Origin: Phoronis ovalis
Taxonomy: Eukaryota; Phoronida; Phoronidae
Length of the DNA stretch: 10,178 nucleotides
Direction of reading: 5' to 3'
Assembly (NCBI GenBank): GCA_028565635.1
Contig: JAOXYB010066822.1
Location: 1 to 10,178, forward strand
Shown here: piece by piece, positions 1 to 8,016 of the stretch
How the letters are laid out: each line of letters opens with the position of its first letter
How positions within the stretch are numbered: position 1 is the first letter of the stretch
Notes under the pieces: generated by a model
Told to the model about the DNA's origin: nothing
The model's database searches: none
The model's input: the letters and a program-made list of their open reading frames with translations, nothing else
Translations under genes and position numbers: made by a program

Positions 1-51
1 AATACAATTTAATTTTCCTTTATTATACATTTTATTTCCCGAAATTTTTTT

Positions 52-160
52 TTGGGATGGTGGGTATATGTCCAGGGTGTATTTGGCTTGGGGGGGGGTA
101 ATTGTCCAGGGGTTTGTGTCCGGGGGGGTTATTGTCCTGGGGGGTATTTGTCCTAGAATC
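52..160 (+). repeat. G-run minisatellite with TGTCC spacers
   Basis: A degenerate tandem repeat in which runs of 4 to 9 G alternate with spacers such as TATTTGTCC or TAATTGTCC. The clear G runs are at 90-98, 109-112, 122-128 and 139-144, so unit length varies from about 13 to 19 bp. It ends abruptly at CCTAGAATC near 160 and returns to A+T-rich DNA. The strong strand bias (G and T on plus, C and A on minus) contrasts with the surroundings. It may be one end or the internal array of a mobile element, but no matching inverted partner was seen in the window. The identity of the family is unknown. Confidence 0.75.
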
Positions 161-392
161 CTTATAAACAATATATGTGGAGAACACACTACTTTAAAAT
201 TATGTTATAAAATGTTGACAACCTTACTATGTTAGAGATGAGAATACATGTACTTAGAGACAACATAATGTCTTTATGTAATAAATCACCCAATTAAACA
301 GACCAAACATAATTTGTACAATCAACATAGAATTATGAGGAATTAAAATTACTCATGTGTGTATAATCTAATATTCCCTAATAATTTTTACA
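161..392. other. A+T-rich spacer, no feature seen
   Basis: Non-coding A+T-rich DNA between two repeats. No open frame of useful length, splice-like pair or inverted repeat was recognised. Confidence 0.5.
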
Positions 393-470
393 TCTAACTA
401 TGCTAGCTGTGTAATAGTTCTAACTATGATAGCTGTGTAATAGTTCTAACTATGCTAGCTGTGTAATAGT
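393..470. repeat. 26-bp tandem repeat, 3 copies, each able to form a hairpin
   Basis: Three adjacent 26-bp units start at 393, 419 and 445. They are identical except for one C-to-A change in the middle copy. Within each unit AACTAT and ATAGTT are inverted arms separated by 12 bases, and copies 1 and 3 contain the palindrome GCTAGC in the loop. Each unit can therefore fold into a small stem-loop. No protein or RNA function is indicated. Confidence 0.95.
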
Positions 471-489
471 TAGGTAGGACTTTCTATAC

Positions 490-522
490 ATTATTATTAC
501 TATTATATATATATTATATTGT
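490..522. repeat. A/T low-complexity tract
   Basis: A run of ATT, TAT and TA repeats without G or C except for two C/G positions. It is simple-sequence DNA lying just after the 26-bp repeat. Confidence 0.7.
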
Positions 523-607
523 ATACCTGGTAAAGACAATAATCACTTAATAAATATTTTAAAAAAGTTTTACCCCCCAAAAAAGGGAATTGAGTTCAGT
601 ATAGTTC

Positions 608-744
608 TGTAAGGATGCAGCAGAAATTTAAATTTTTTAGCTTTAATTTTCCATATAATGTTCTGAACATCAAAGTGGTTCCTCCATATGTTTCATCTTT
701 AATTATTATTTTATAAGGCAGGTCATTTCTGCTGCACACCTGTA
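608..744. mobile_element. Possible 129-bp foldback element (MITE-like)
   Basis: TGCAGCAGAAAT at 616-627 is repeated in inverted orientation at 725-736. The arms extend to about 16 bp with a mismatch or two (612-627 against 725-740). The outer ends are flanked by the same four bases, TGTA, at 608-611 and 741-744, as expected for a target-site duplication. The interior is A+T-rich and non-coding. A 12-bp perfect inverted match with a 4-bp direct repeat could still arise by chance, so this is a weak call. Confidence 0.3.
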
Positions 745-1578
745 TTCTTCAATTCTAGTTATAAAACACAGGTATTATAATGTGGACTGAATGGTTCACT
801 AATAAGTCACTTTGATGAGTTAACACGATACGACAACGATATAAGATGGCGGTGTTAATGTCCTACCTATTTGGAGAAAACATCAAACTATGAATCTCTC
901 CCATCAGACTAGTCAAGTTACCTGGTATGGTAACTTATTAGCCAGAACACTACACATCTCCAATTCCAGGTATTTAGTCAGGTGTATAATGGCTATTTAT
1001 TGGTGTATTGTTAAACAACAATGAGTCCAAATATGTTTTTTTGTCCAATCACTGGTATGACAGCTATTATTTCCTGCTGTATCAAAATAATCTTCACAGT
1101 CAACAAATAGTTTAACTGCTCAATCTTTCAACCAGTTCTACCACAATTGCATTCCAGACAAAACATAAATTTCATGTTTTCTTAAAGATTTACTGCCACT
1201 TATTTTTAATGTCAGATGTCCTGCAAAACTTTGCATTTCAGCAGCTTAAATTGTTCCCTATGATCTGAGCCGAAGTCTAGACAAAGCTTAAATGTGAAAT
1301 GGTTAAAGTTGAATATATTTTATAACCAGAGACAAATAATATGTAAATAAATAGAACAGTTACTAAATAAATGGCCTGGGAAACAATGGCTTGATTTTTA
1401 ATGTTGTATTTGATATTAACCTCTAATACTTTACCTGTATACATAAGATTAATGGAGACACCAGGAATGTTTATTGCCCTACACAGACTTTATAATTCTT
1501 AATATCACAATAATTAAGATATGCCACAAAAACATTACAAGAAACTTGTGTTTATACTTAAGGTTCAGCACAACTTAT
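745..1578. other. A+T-rich spacer
   Basis: No gene is supported. AAGATGGCGG near 843 resembles the YY1/Kozak-type motif found at some animal promoters, but the frame it opens stops after 15 codons. Minus-strand AG/GTAA donor-like sites occur at 922/921 and 1435/1434. Each follows an open stretch of 19 to 25 codons, but neither has a good upstream acceptor. Base composition alone predicts about three such sites per strand in a window of this size. Confidence 0.4.
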
Positions 1579-1664
1579 TACAACTATAAACTGTGTGAGA
1601 AGATAATATAGCAAAAGTCTACAACTATAAACTGTGTGAGAAGATAATATAGCAAAAGTCTACA
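1579..1664. repeat. 41-bp perfect tandem duplication
   Basis: Bases 1580-1620 are repeated without change at 1621-1661, with one further matching base on the left and three on the right. Complete identity suggests a recent duplication. No coding frame is associated. Confidence 0.95.
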
Positions 1665-1739
1665 CATTTGGAAATTTACTAACCAGAAGACTATGTAAAA
1701 CACATGATTATGTACTCAGTACATTTTGAGTAAAAATTC

Positions 1740-2107
1740 ATTTTTTTTCCTGTTAAAATAAACTTTGAAAAAATTAAGTTCCAACATTCCTCTAGACACA
1801 AAGCTGAAACTTTGCTAAAATTTACTTCAAAGAGAGATCTCTAAATTGATGTCTCACATTTTTAAAATTTGTGATTTATTCTAAAATTGTAACTCTCCAA
1901 AATTCAACTGCCAGACAATGTACATTTTTTCTGACACACATTCCTTAAGAAACAAATCATTAAACAATAGGGAAAAACCTCAAAACTCTGAGAGATGTTA
2001 TTAAAGATTCCCAGTGGAAGTCAGTTTAGGCCAAATTTCAGCTTTGTATCTGCATGGATGATGAACTTGTTTATTTTGTTAATTTTCACCAAAAAACGGC
2101 CACCAGG
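1740..2107. mobile_element. Diverged long inverted-repeat element, about 365 bp
   Basis: The left arm, roughly 1740-1855, is an imperfect inverted copy of 1990-2107. Comparing 1785-1855 (reverse complement) with 1990-2060 without gaps, I count 48 matches in 71 positions. The core TTTCAGCTTTGT is identical (RC of left arm ending near 1809, plus strand from 2036). The match continues outward with small gaps to the A/T runs near 1741 and 2091. The unpaired centre is about 1856-1989. This is the shape of an old MITE, a foldback element or an inverted duplication. No target-site duplication was found and there is no coding potential. Confidence 0.5.
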
Positions 2108-2110
2108 TGG
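2099..2110. promoter_or_regulatory. CTCF-like palindrome GCCACCAGGTGG, copy 1
   Basis: The 12-mer matches the core of the CTCF consensus (CCASYAGRKGGC) except for the last base, which is A instead of C. It also contains the CAGGTG E-box bound by Snail/ZEB-type factors. The same 12-mer recurs at 9869-9880. It sits at the right edge of the inverted-repeat element. Binding is inferred from the motif only. Confidence 0.25.
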
Positions 2111-2772
2111 ATTATGTAATCAAGCAAAAGAAAAGCAAAGTGATTTTTTATAATTGTATAATAGTACTTTTCCAAAAATATACAATATTCCTTTAACTGC
2201 TCAAAATTATTCTCAAAGTATAAAGCATGAATAAGTTACCACCTTAATGATGTCATATCTTACTGTAACAAAGTCGCACAGTATAGTCAAAAATTTATAT
2301 TTTTATATTTGATATCCACAGTAAGGAAAAGCAGATAAAACTGACAAAATCTACTGAACAAACTATTTCACAATAATTGCTCACTTTTAACTGATCCGTT
2401 AATATTTTAAAATTTATTTTTCTAATTGTCCATGTTTGACAAAAAACTAAACTCGTGAATCAAAGCAGGTAAAGCTAGAAAAATATCCTTCAATTTTTTT
2501 TTTTTGTAATCTTTACTAATTTTAAATAAATATGAATATTCTTAAAACCTATTCAATTAGAAAATCAAGGTGGCTACTTGTTCACAATACGTACTTTCAA
2601 GGATAAAGGCAGACTAGATGAGGATTATGAAAACTTACTTCTCATATAAAGCTTATATCAGTCCAAGACACCCATAACTTCCAATAGCGTCTCAAATTTT
2701 TAAAATTGTCAAAGAATTTAAAACGTTTCACTCTTTATCACCATTATAATTCAATTATATTTTAGAACATTA
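2111..2772. other. A+T-rich spacer
   Basis: No gene is supported. An 8-bp inverted pair, CTTACTGT at 2259-2266 and ACAGTAAG at 2318-2325, is too short to interpret. Homopolymer runs of T occur near 2495-2505. Confidence 0.4.
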
Positions 2773-2862
2773 TATAACACGAAGGTAACCAACTTTTTTC
2801 ATGGAAATGAGCAAAAACTGTACTGACAAACCTATTGCTGTTCGCCCTAGTGGAAGTGTACG

Positions 2863-2877
2863 CCACCAAATAGGTGG
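2863..2877. other. Small hairpin in a G+C-richer patch
   Basis: CCACC at 2863-2867 and GGTGG at 2873-2877 form a 5-bp stem around AAATA. It lies in the relatively G+C-rich stretch 2830-2910, which stands out from the surrounding A+T-rich DNA. No known RNA family was recognised. Confidence 0.35.
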
Positions 2878-2938
2878 AAAACCCAAACGTTTTCTTAGCC
2901 CTGCTACCAAATGAACCAATTCTCTGCATATCCCCCAG

Positions 2939-3119
2939 TAAATAATATAGTTGGTTAATATTTCACATCCAAATATACTGCTATACCAGTCATGAAGATA
3001 AATAATATAGTTGGTTAATATTTCACATCCAAATATACTGCTATACCAGTCATGAAGATAAATAATATAGTTGGTTAATATTTCACATCCAAATATACTG
3101 CTATACCAGTCATGAAGAT
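2939..3119. repeat. 60-bp perfect tandem triplication
   Basis: Three consecutive 60-bp units, 2941-3000, 3001-3060 and 3061-3120, are identical except for the final base of the third. The match starts two bases earlier, at 2939. Perfect identity indicates very recent expansion or homogenisation. The period is a multiple of three, and one minus-strand frame is open through every unit, reading as a 20-residue repeat (starting YLHDWYSSIF). The other frames are interrupted. Confidence 0.97.
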
Positions 3120-3129
3120 GACAATCAAA

Positions 3130-3550
3130 CTATCACCGTTTCCAGTTCTAGTCCTCATAACATAAAAACATCAGAAAATCCAAACGTCCAATTTCTAGTA
3201 CACTTAACTTACAGTGTACGACTCTTCATACTTTTAGTCCTTCCTTCACTTCAGATATACTGATACAAAATAATGATTCTATGTATTCAAAAACCTAATT
3301 TTCATGTTTTTATATAAAATATCAGTGAAACTTTGAGCTGATGAAAACCTTGTCTGTTTAGTACAAGTTCTGTCCGCATTCCTAGATTTGTCACGATGGA
3401 CACAATATATGCAAATGTGTAAATAATTTGACACTTAGATGACACGTGAGGAATCTCACTATCTTTACTATTCATAACAATACCAATGAATAATTAAACC
3501 CAAATTGTTTTAATTGTGGTGTAATATTCAAAGAATTTGATCAGTGACAC
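3130..3550. other. A+T-rich spacer, no feature seen
   Basis: No open frame, inverted repeat or tandem repeat of note was found in this stretch. Confidence 0.4.
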
Positions 3551-3590
3551 AACAATGCCAGATATGTAACAATGTAACAATGCCAGATAT
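3551..3590. repeat. Short 15-bp direct repeat
   Basis: AACAATGCCAGATAT at 3551-3565 recurs at 3576-3590, and the intervening bases contain another AACAATG-like fragment. It is a minor tandem slippage product with a 25-bp period. Confidence 0.8.
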
Positions 3591-4826
3591 CAAATCTTCC
3601 CATGCACAGCATAACTAACAAAATTCCAGCTCTTTGTAATTATTTCTGAAAATTAATTTCTTGAGAATGTATCAAGTATTTGATGCATTCTGAAGAATTC
3701 TAGCTGATATCATCCGTACAAAAAGTGAGTCATCACACCATGACTGGGCAGCTTGTGTGCCGATGTGGTCTATTACACCAGGGGATACATCTCTCACAGA
3801 ACAATGATAAAAATGGAGATGTATTAAGTAATATACTATTTACCTGTTTGGAATGCTTGGTAGCCTACAAAACTTCATCATCCCGCCACTGAAAGTTAGA
3901 ACACACTTTCGTCAAATTAAACGTTCATGAAAATAAAAGTCAATCACTAAAATTACGAGTACTCCTCTACATTAGAATTTAAATTTTCCGGAAACTAATC
4001 CACAATTTTCCCCTACAGCTACGGGTGTTACAAACTTTGATACAATATTGGAGTTTTGAACCCTTTACTGCTCTCGCTGCGTGTGTTTCTGGCAAACAGT
4101 CATACTAAGGATGTGACACAATACAAGAAAGTATGTACACGAATGAAACTACAATGAAAAATAAAATATCCAACAATACGGCTAATCACCGCTATCAAAA
4201 TAACATTGTGTACCATGTAAAGATACTAAATATTTGTGTTTTATTCAGCTTTTGTTCAACAGTGTTATGAATGCAGCTACGAAAGCCAAGATCAGTTCAT
4301 CATACAGATCCCCTTATGCATAAATAAGTATATTTTAACTTCACATATTCGGGGCATTTATATTATTCATAGCTGGCCTCGCATCATGGATAATAAATAT
4401 GAGTGCAGCTGACCAGTCTGTTGATATAAACTGATATCAGATTAAAAAAACAATGGAAAAGAATGTATTATTCTAGCAGTATTCTACAAGGTTTATCAAA
4501 TTGAGGTTTTGTTTGGAGTGTTTGGCATAAACAATTCAGATAATGTTGCTATTTTAAACAGCTATGAAAATTAAGGGCAACTAGCATTATTATTACAATG
4601 CAAAGATTAAATATTGAAATATTATTTTTTAAAACAAAAATCAGTCCAAACTTTATATTTTTTCCGGTGATATTCTTTGAAGTTGGTTGAAAAAATAATT
4701 ATTTCTCTATGATTTTATACTAGTTGCTAGGACATCATTAGAATTCAAACCTTCAACTTTTACTGTTAAAAATAAGTATTTTTTCCACCAATAAAAGCAT
4801 TAACAATTGATTTTCAACATAAAACA
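3591..4826. other. A+T-rich spacer with weak splice-like signals
   Basis: No gene is supported. On the minus strand, 3844-3888 would be a 45-nt mini-exon. It is preceded by a CTAAC branch-like site and TTTCAG (3889-3894), and followed by GTAAAT after CCAAACAG. Only one frame is open through it. Around 3710-3860 both strands keep short open frames of about 40 to 60 codons without starts. A slightly G+C-richer patch at 4015-4100 shows nothing recognisable. Confidence 0.35.
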
Positions 4827-4838
4827 TTGGGGCCCCAA
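4827..4838. other. 12-bp palindrome TTGGGGCCCCAA
   Basis: A perfect G+C-rich palindrome in A+T-rich surroundings. It may be a protein-binding site, or it may be chance. Nothing adjacent supports a role. Confidence 0.5.
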
Positions 4839-5249
4839 ACACTGAACATTTTAAAAAGATAATTTACAGTTTCTTCATAGCTACAGATGCATAAATATGA
4901 GGATTGATGGAGCGATTTAAACATAATGGTTTAAAATAGTCATTAAAGGAGCTAATGACCTGCTCCCACAGATCTGTTCATCCTGACCACAGTTTAAGAA
5001 GCATAACCACAAAGTTCAAATACACTTACCTGTATTTTGAGTGCAAGATGAATCATACCTGGACTTACTTATTATCTCTTATACAAAGTGAGGATTATCA
5101 ACTAACAAAATTATGCCCCTCTTATCTTTAATGAAAACTTCATAAAATATCTTTCAGAGTTTACTATTAAAGCATAAAATTGAAAAGTGTGTCCAGCATT
5201 TTCACTTACGGATCTGCACAACAATATTAATGTATAATACCTGCAAGCT
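4839..5249. other. A+T-rich spacer with minus-strand donor- and acceptor-like sites
   Basis: No gene is supported. Minus-strand ACAG/GTAAGT at 5030/5029 fits the donor consensus closely, and TGTTGTGCAG ending at 5214 fits an acceptor. Downstream of that acceptor, one minus frame runs IRK then stop, and another stays open for 33 codons to a TAA near 5112. These are listed because they could belong with the candidate exon at 5521-5583. Confidence 0.3.
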
Positions 5250-5342
5250 ATACTCAGTAATAAATCCTAAAATAGGTGATATAGACTGCTCCATACCAGC
5301 CATACTCAGTAATAAACCCTACAATAGCCATAGGTGATATAG
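5250..5342. repeat. Imperfect tandem duplication, about 52-bp period
   Basis: ATACTCAGTAATAAA followed by CCTA, AATAGG and GATATAG elements occurs at 5250-5284 and again at 5302-5342. The second copy has two substitutions and a 6-bp insertion (near 5327-5332). The copies are more diverged than most repeats in the window, so this duplication is older. Confidence 0.85.
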
Positions 5343-5520
5343 CTCTATATTCTTCTCAACTATGTATCATTATTAGTATACACATTTAAAACTTCAGTAA
5401 GCCCTCATTTAATTTAATATGTACCATAAAAGATATTTATCATTAAATTGTTAGTTTGTAATCATGTTGTTGCTGTAGCTGTTACTCTGTACTCTTCAAT
5501 CAAGTACTGAGTGATCTTAC

Positions 5521-5583
5521 CTCTGCCTGCGTACTACAAATTTCCGCCATTTTTTCCACAGCGTGTCTGTCATACTCTTCATT
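5521..5583 (-). CDS. Candidate 21-codon internal exon, unknown protein
   Basis: On the minus strand, 63 nt are bounded by an acceptor-like TTTTATTCTGTTAACAAG (ending at 5584) and by CAGAG/GTAAGAT at 5521/5520, a close match to the animal donor consensus. The exon is open and in phase 0 at both ends. It reads as a charged, helix-like peptide beginning NEEYDRHAVEK and ending CSTQAE, quite unlike a translation of low-complexity A/T DNA. If spliced to the acceptor at 5214 it would end after three more codons. I do not recognise the protein. Against it: no flanking exons can be identified with confidence. The plus strand carries an acceptor-like CCATTTTTTCCACAG in the same place. Open stretches of this length are common by chance. 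Confidence 0.22.
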
Positions 5584-5685
5584 CTTGTTAACAGAATAAA
5601 ATCAACATTAATACCCTACAGCCATATTCATTAAACTGTTCCTGGAATATTTAACTTAAAATGTTCCTTCCAGTTTCTTACAGTT

Positions 5686-5728
5686 TTCACTATACTACAA
5701 TCCGTTCACTATACTACAATCCGTTCAC
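5686..5728. repeat. 19-bp tandem repeat, 2.3 copies
   Basis: The unit TTCACTATACTACAATCCG starts at 5686 and 5705, and a partial third begins at 5724. It overlaps the 3' end of the minus-strand open frame at 5712-5798. Confidence 0.95.
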
Positions 5729-5798
5729 CGTCAGGAGGATCTCCGGTAGTTGTCTCAATTATTTCAGTTAAAGTTTGTTCAGCAAGAAATTTAACTCT
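5712..5798 (-). other. 29-codon minus-strand open frame, possible exon
   Basis: The minus strand is open from after TGA (5799-5801) to TAG (5709-5711). It reads with a protein-like composition, including FLAEQTLTEIIE and GDPPDGERIVV, just upstream of the candidate exon at 5521-5583. There is no ATG and no strong acceptor. Donor-like GTATAG or GTAGTA at the end would be in phase 0 with the next candidate exon. The plus strand of the same DNA is also open for 75 codons (5635-5859), so openness alone is not informative here. No family was recognised. Confidence 0.15.
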
Positions 5799-5801
5799 TC
5801 A

Positions 5802-6416
5802 GTTTTTACTGATCAAACAATTAGAATGTCTCCATACAAACACAGCAGTCCTCAGCTAACAACCTGTCACATCAGAGTCAATATAAACTGCCTTCTACTA
5901 TTTCTCTGCAGGAATGTCAATAGTATAATATAGTGTCAGTTTTCTCACCAGTATAATTTTCCTGGAATCTGATGGTTTACTATTGAGTAATACTTCAAAT
6001 ATGCTAAGTCTGGCTATAGAGACCTAGATGTAAGCTCCTGGGAAACAAATAACAGGTAGATTCTCCGAATATTCTAACTGCTAAATACAAAAACTATGCA
6101 ATATTTGATCTCAGTGACATTTATATTACTTCACTTTTCCAGTCATAATATATAAGCAGCAATTATTCCCATTAGTAGCTTTCCAATACCTAGGTCACAC
6201 CTCCTGTGTATTTGTCTAATCAAAACTTATTGTACTTTGTAGGAACTTCATTAAGTTCATATTCATAATCAACAAAGGATTAGATAATTCCTTCAGAATG
6301 TTAATACTCCTCTATTACTGAGTGTACTAAGTATTGATCTGTGAGGCATATCATAATACACTGCTCTTCTTTGGATATTAAAATGTCACACTGTCAGAAT
6401 AGTATATAATTTTCAA
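5802..6416. other. A+T-rich spacer, possible splice-like signals only
   Basis: No gene is supported. A good plus-strand acceptor-like tract, CTTCTACTATTTCTCTGCAG, lies near 5893-5912, but every frame after it closes within a few codons. Minus-strand TTATACTG/GTGAGA near 5950 follows a 24-codon open stretch. The strands contradict each other, so no exon is called. Confidence 0.35.
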
Positions 6417-6478
6417 CTGTGACCATGTTTATATACAGATGATGACCTGTGACCATGTTTATATCCAGATGATGACCT
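6417..6478. repeat. 30-bp tandem duplication
   Basis: Bases 6417-6446 are repeated at 6447-6476 with one substitution (A to C), and the match continues for two bases. Confidence 0.95.
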
Positions 6479-6721
6479 CAATTAAGTGTCATTAGAATAC
6501 AAATAAAACTGTTATTCCTTTCAAAAATGAACCATTAAATACAACAAATAAAATAGTTCTGCTGCCTGAGAATAGGTGAGAACCAGTCAACCATGTCTAC
6601 CTGCTTACCTGTGCAGGTGAAAATTTTCTGTATACCTGTCAAGCCTCCTGATCATCTATGGTGTCACACCAATCATAACATTATATCCAGTTTATAGAGT
6701 TTCACAATGGCTAAGATATGC

Positions 6722-6824
6722 AATAAAGTATTTCAAATGCCTGGTATATGATACTCCATGCAATCTCCAGTATTTAATAAAGTATTTCAAATGTCTGGTA
6801 TGATACTCCAATCTCCACTATTTT
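6722..6824. repeat. About 54-bp tandem duplication with small deletions
   Basis: The segment 6722-6775 is repeated at 6776-6824. The second copy has two substitutions, lacks two bases in GTATATGATAC and lacks four bases (ATGC) in CTCCATGCAATC. Confidence 0.95.
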
Positions 6825-7147
6825 AAGACACATAAGAGAATGACAAACAGGACTTATGTCTCAGCACACAGTTATTGGCTAATTAACAGATAAGCATCCT
6901 TGTAATCTCTCACATTCAAGAGTATATACTAATCTCTCTGGCTGCTTAATATTTCCCTGTATGCTGGTAACATGTATAGGAAAATGTTTACTAGTTCACA
7001 CATAGCTTGGGTATAAATGTTTAATAAAGATGCCCCTACATGTGTGTTATTTATGGTGAATGGTTAATCACATAATCCTGTGTATCCCAGAATCAGGACA
7101 CATGATAACAACATGTCTATCTGTATCAAATTAAGGCTTCTTATATC
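6825..7147. other. A+T-rich spacer, no feature seen
   Basis: No open frame, inverted repeat or tandem repeat was recognised in this stretch. Confidence 0.4.
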
Positions 7148-7289
7148 AAAGAATTCTTATTATAGTGAAAACATGGTGTCATGTACATGGATAACATCAC
7201 TGAAAGTAATCTACAGCTAAAGAATTCTTATTATAGTGAAAACATGGTGTCATGTACATGGATAACATCACTAAAAGTAATCTACAGCT
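7148..7289. repeat. 71-bp tandem duplication
   Basis: The unit 7148-7218 is repeated at 7219-7289 with a single G-to-A difference. It contains GAATTC and TGTACA palindromes. Near-identity suggests a recent event. No coding frame is associated. Confidence 0.96.
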
Positions 7290-7525
7290 TTTTACTTCCA
7301 CTTGTGTGTTAGCTACATAACTGTAAGACCACATCAGCTGTTTATTGATCAACTGAGTATTTTGTTTATAATTCCTGAGGGATATTCACAAACAGCAGCA
7401 AGTGAACACCATATATCCAAGTTTTAAGATTTTTTTATGTTGACAGGTACATAATTTGTTCAGCAAAAGAGCAGATTTCCAGATGAAGAAAATGATGCCT
7501 TCATACGATGGATCAACGATGACGA

Positions 7526-7675
7526 GCAGATATGTGCTACTTACTGTAAAACTGTACTCTGTAGTCTGCAGTATGAACTATACTGTGTAGTCTGCAGATA
7601 TGTACTACTTACTGTAAAACTGTACTCTGTAGTCTGCAGTATAAACTATACTGTGTAGTCTGCAGTATGAACTTT
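7526..7675. repeat. 68-bp tandem duplication with nested TGTAGTCTGCAG repeats
   Basis: Bases 7526-7593 recur at 7594-7661 with two substitutions, and a partial third copy follows to about 7675. Inside each unit a shorter motif, TGTAGTCTGCAG, occurs twice, giving four CTGCAG sites at 7566, 7592, 7634 and 7660. The array therefore grew in two steps: a short duplication, then duplication of the pair. Confidence 0.95.
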
Positions 7676-8016
7676 CTAATTATAACACAAACATTAATAT
7701 TTTTCCACAGCCGTTATCTCTGTCTAAATCACCATACATTTATTTTGATTCTAAATACAGCTTGCTCATGGGGCACAAGTATTCAAAATTATCAGCACTC
7801 AAAAAACATATAAATACAAGAACTTTCCGATGATTCTAGAAACAGATTGTTAAATGCCATCAAAATACACCAGACGCCTGCTGAGAAAGTTGCTTTTGGA
7901 AAGGGTCCAAGAGAAACACTGTTGAGTATACAATATTCCCAGTAGTTCAGGGACGTCCGTCTTTATTTAACCTTCCCATTCACAAATAATTAATAAATTA
8001 TTAACAACAAATACAG
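7676..8016. other. A+T-rich spacer left of the transposon
   Basis: No gene is supported. The minus-strand open frame entering from the transposon ends here at 7967, which is accidental read-through. Confidence 0.45.

Larger units (their letters stand above)
2773..3129 (-). other. 119-codon minus-strand open frame, no start codon near its 5' end
   Basis: On the minus strand there is no stop between TAG (3130-3132) and TAA (2770-2772), giving 357 nt of open frame. The first 60 or so codons are the exact 60-bp repeat read three times, because 60 is a multiple of three. The remaining part, 2773-2940, covers a G+C-richer patch and reads with features such as RKRLGFPPIWWRTLPLGR. The first in-frame ATG is at 2802-2800, near the 3' end, so a stand-alone gene is unlikely. 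An exon is possible but no convincing splice pair was found. Triplication inflates the length, leaving only about 79 independent codons, which is within chance for this composition. The opposite strand holds a 37-codon ATG frame at 2801-2914 of equal obscurity. Confidence 0.15.

Noticed and set aside
841-890. Possible promoter and first exon at AAGATGGCGG
   Set aside because: The frame stops after 15 codons, there is no convincing donor within it, and there is no CpG-rich surrounding or core promoter element.
2229-2325. Short inverted pair CTTACTGT/ACAGTAAG as a foldback element
   Set aside because: Only 8 bp match, with no extension and no flanking duplication.
2939-3119. CRISPR-like array
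   Set aside because: The 60-bp units are directly adjacent with no unique spacers, and the sequence context is animal-like. The same holds for the 26-bp and 45-bp arrays.
5635-5859. Plus-strand 75-codon stop-free frame
   Set aside because: It has no ATG, crosses the 19-bp tandem repeat, and competes with a better-looking minus-strand frame. Stop-free stretches of this size are expected several times in a window of this composition.
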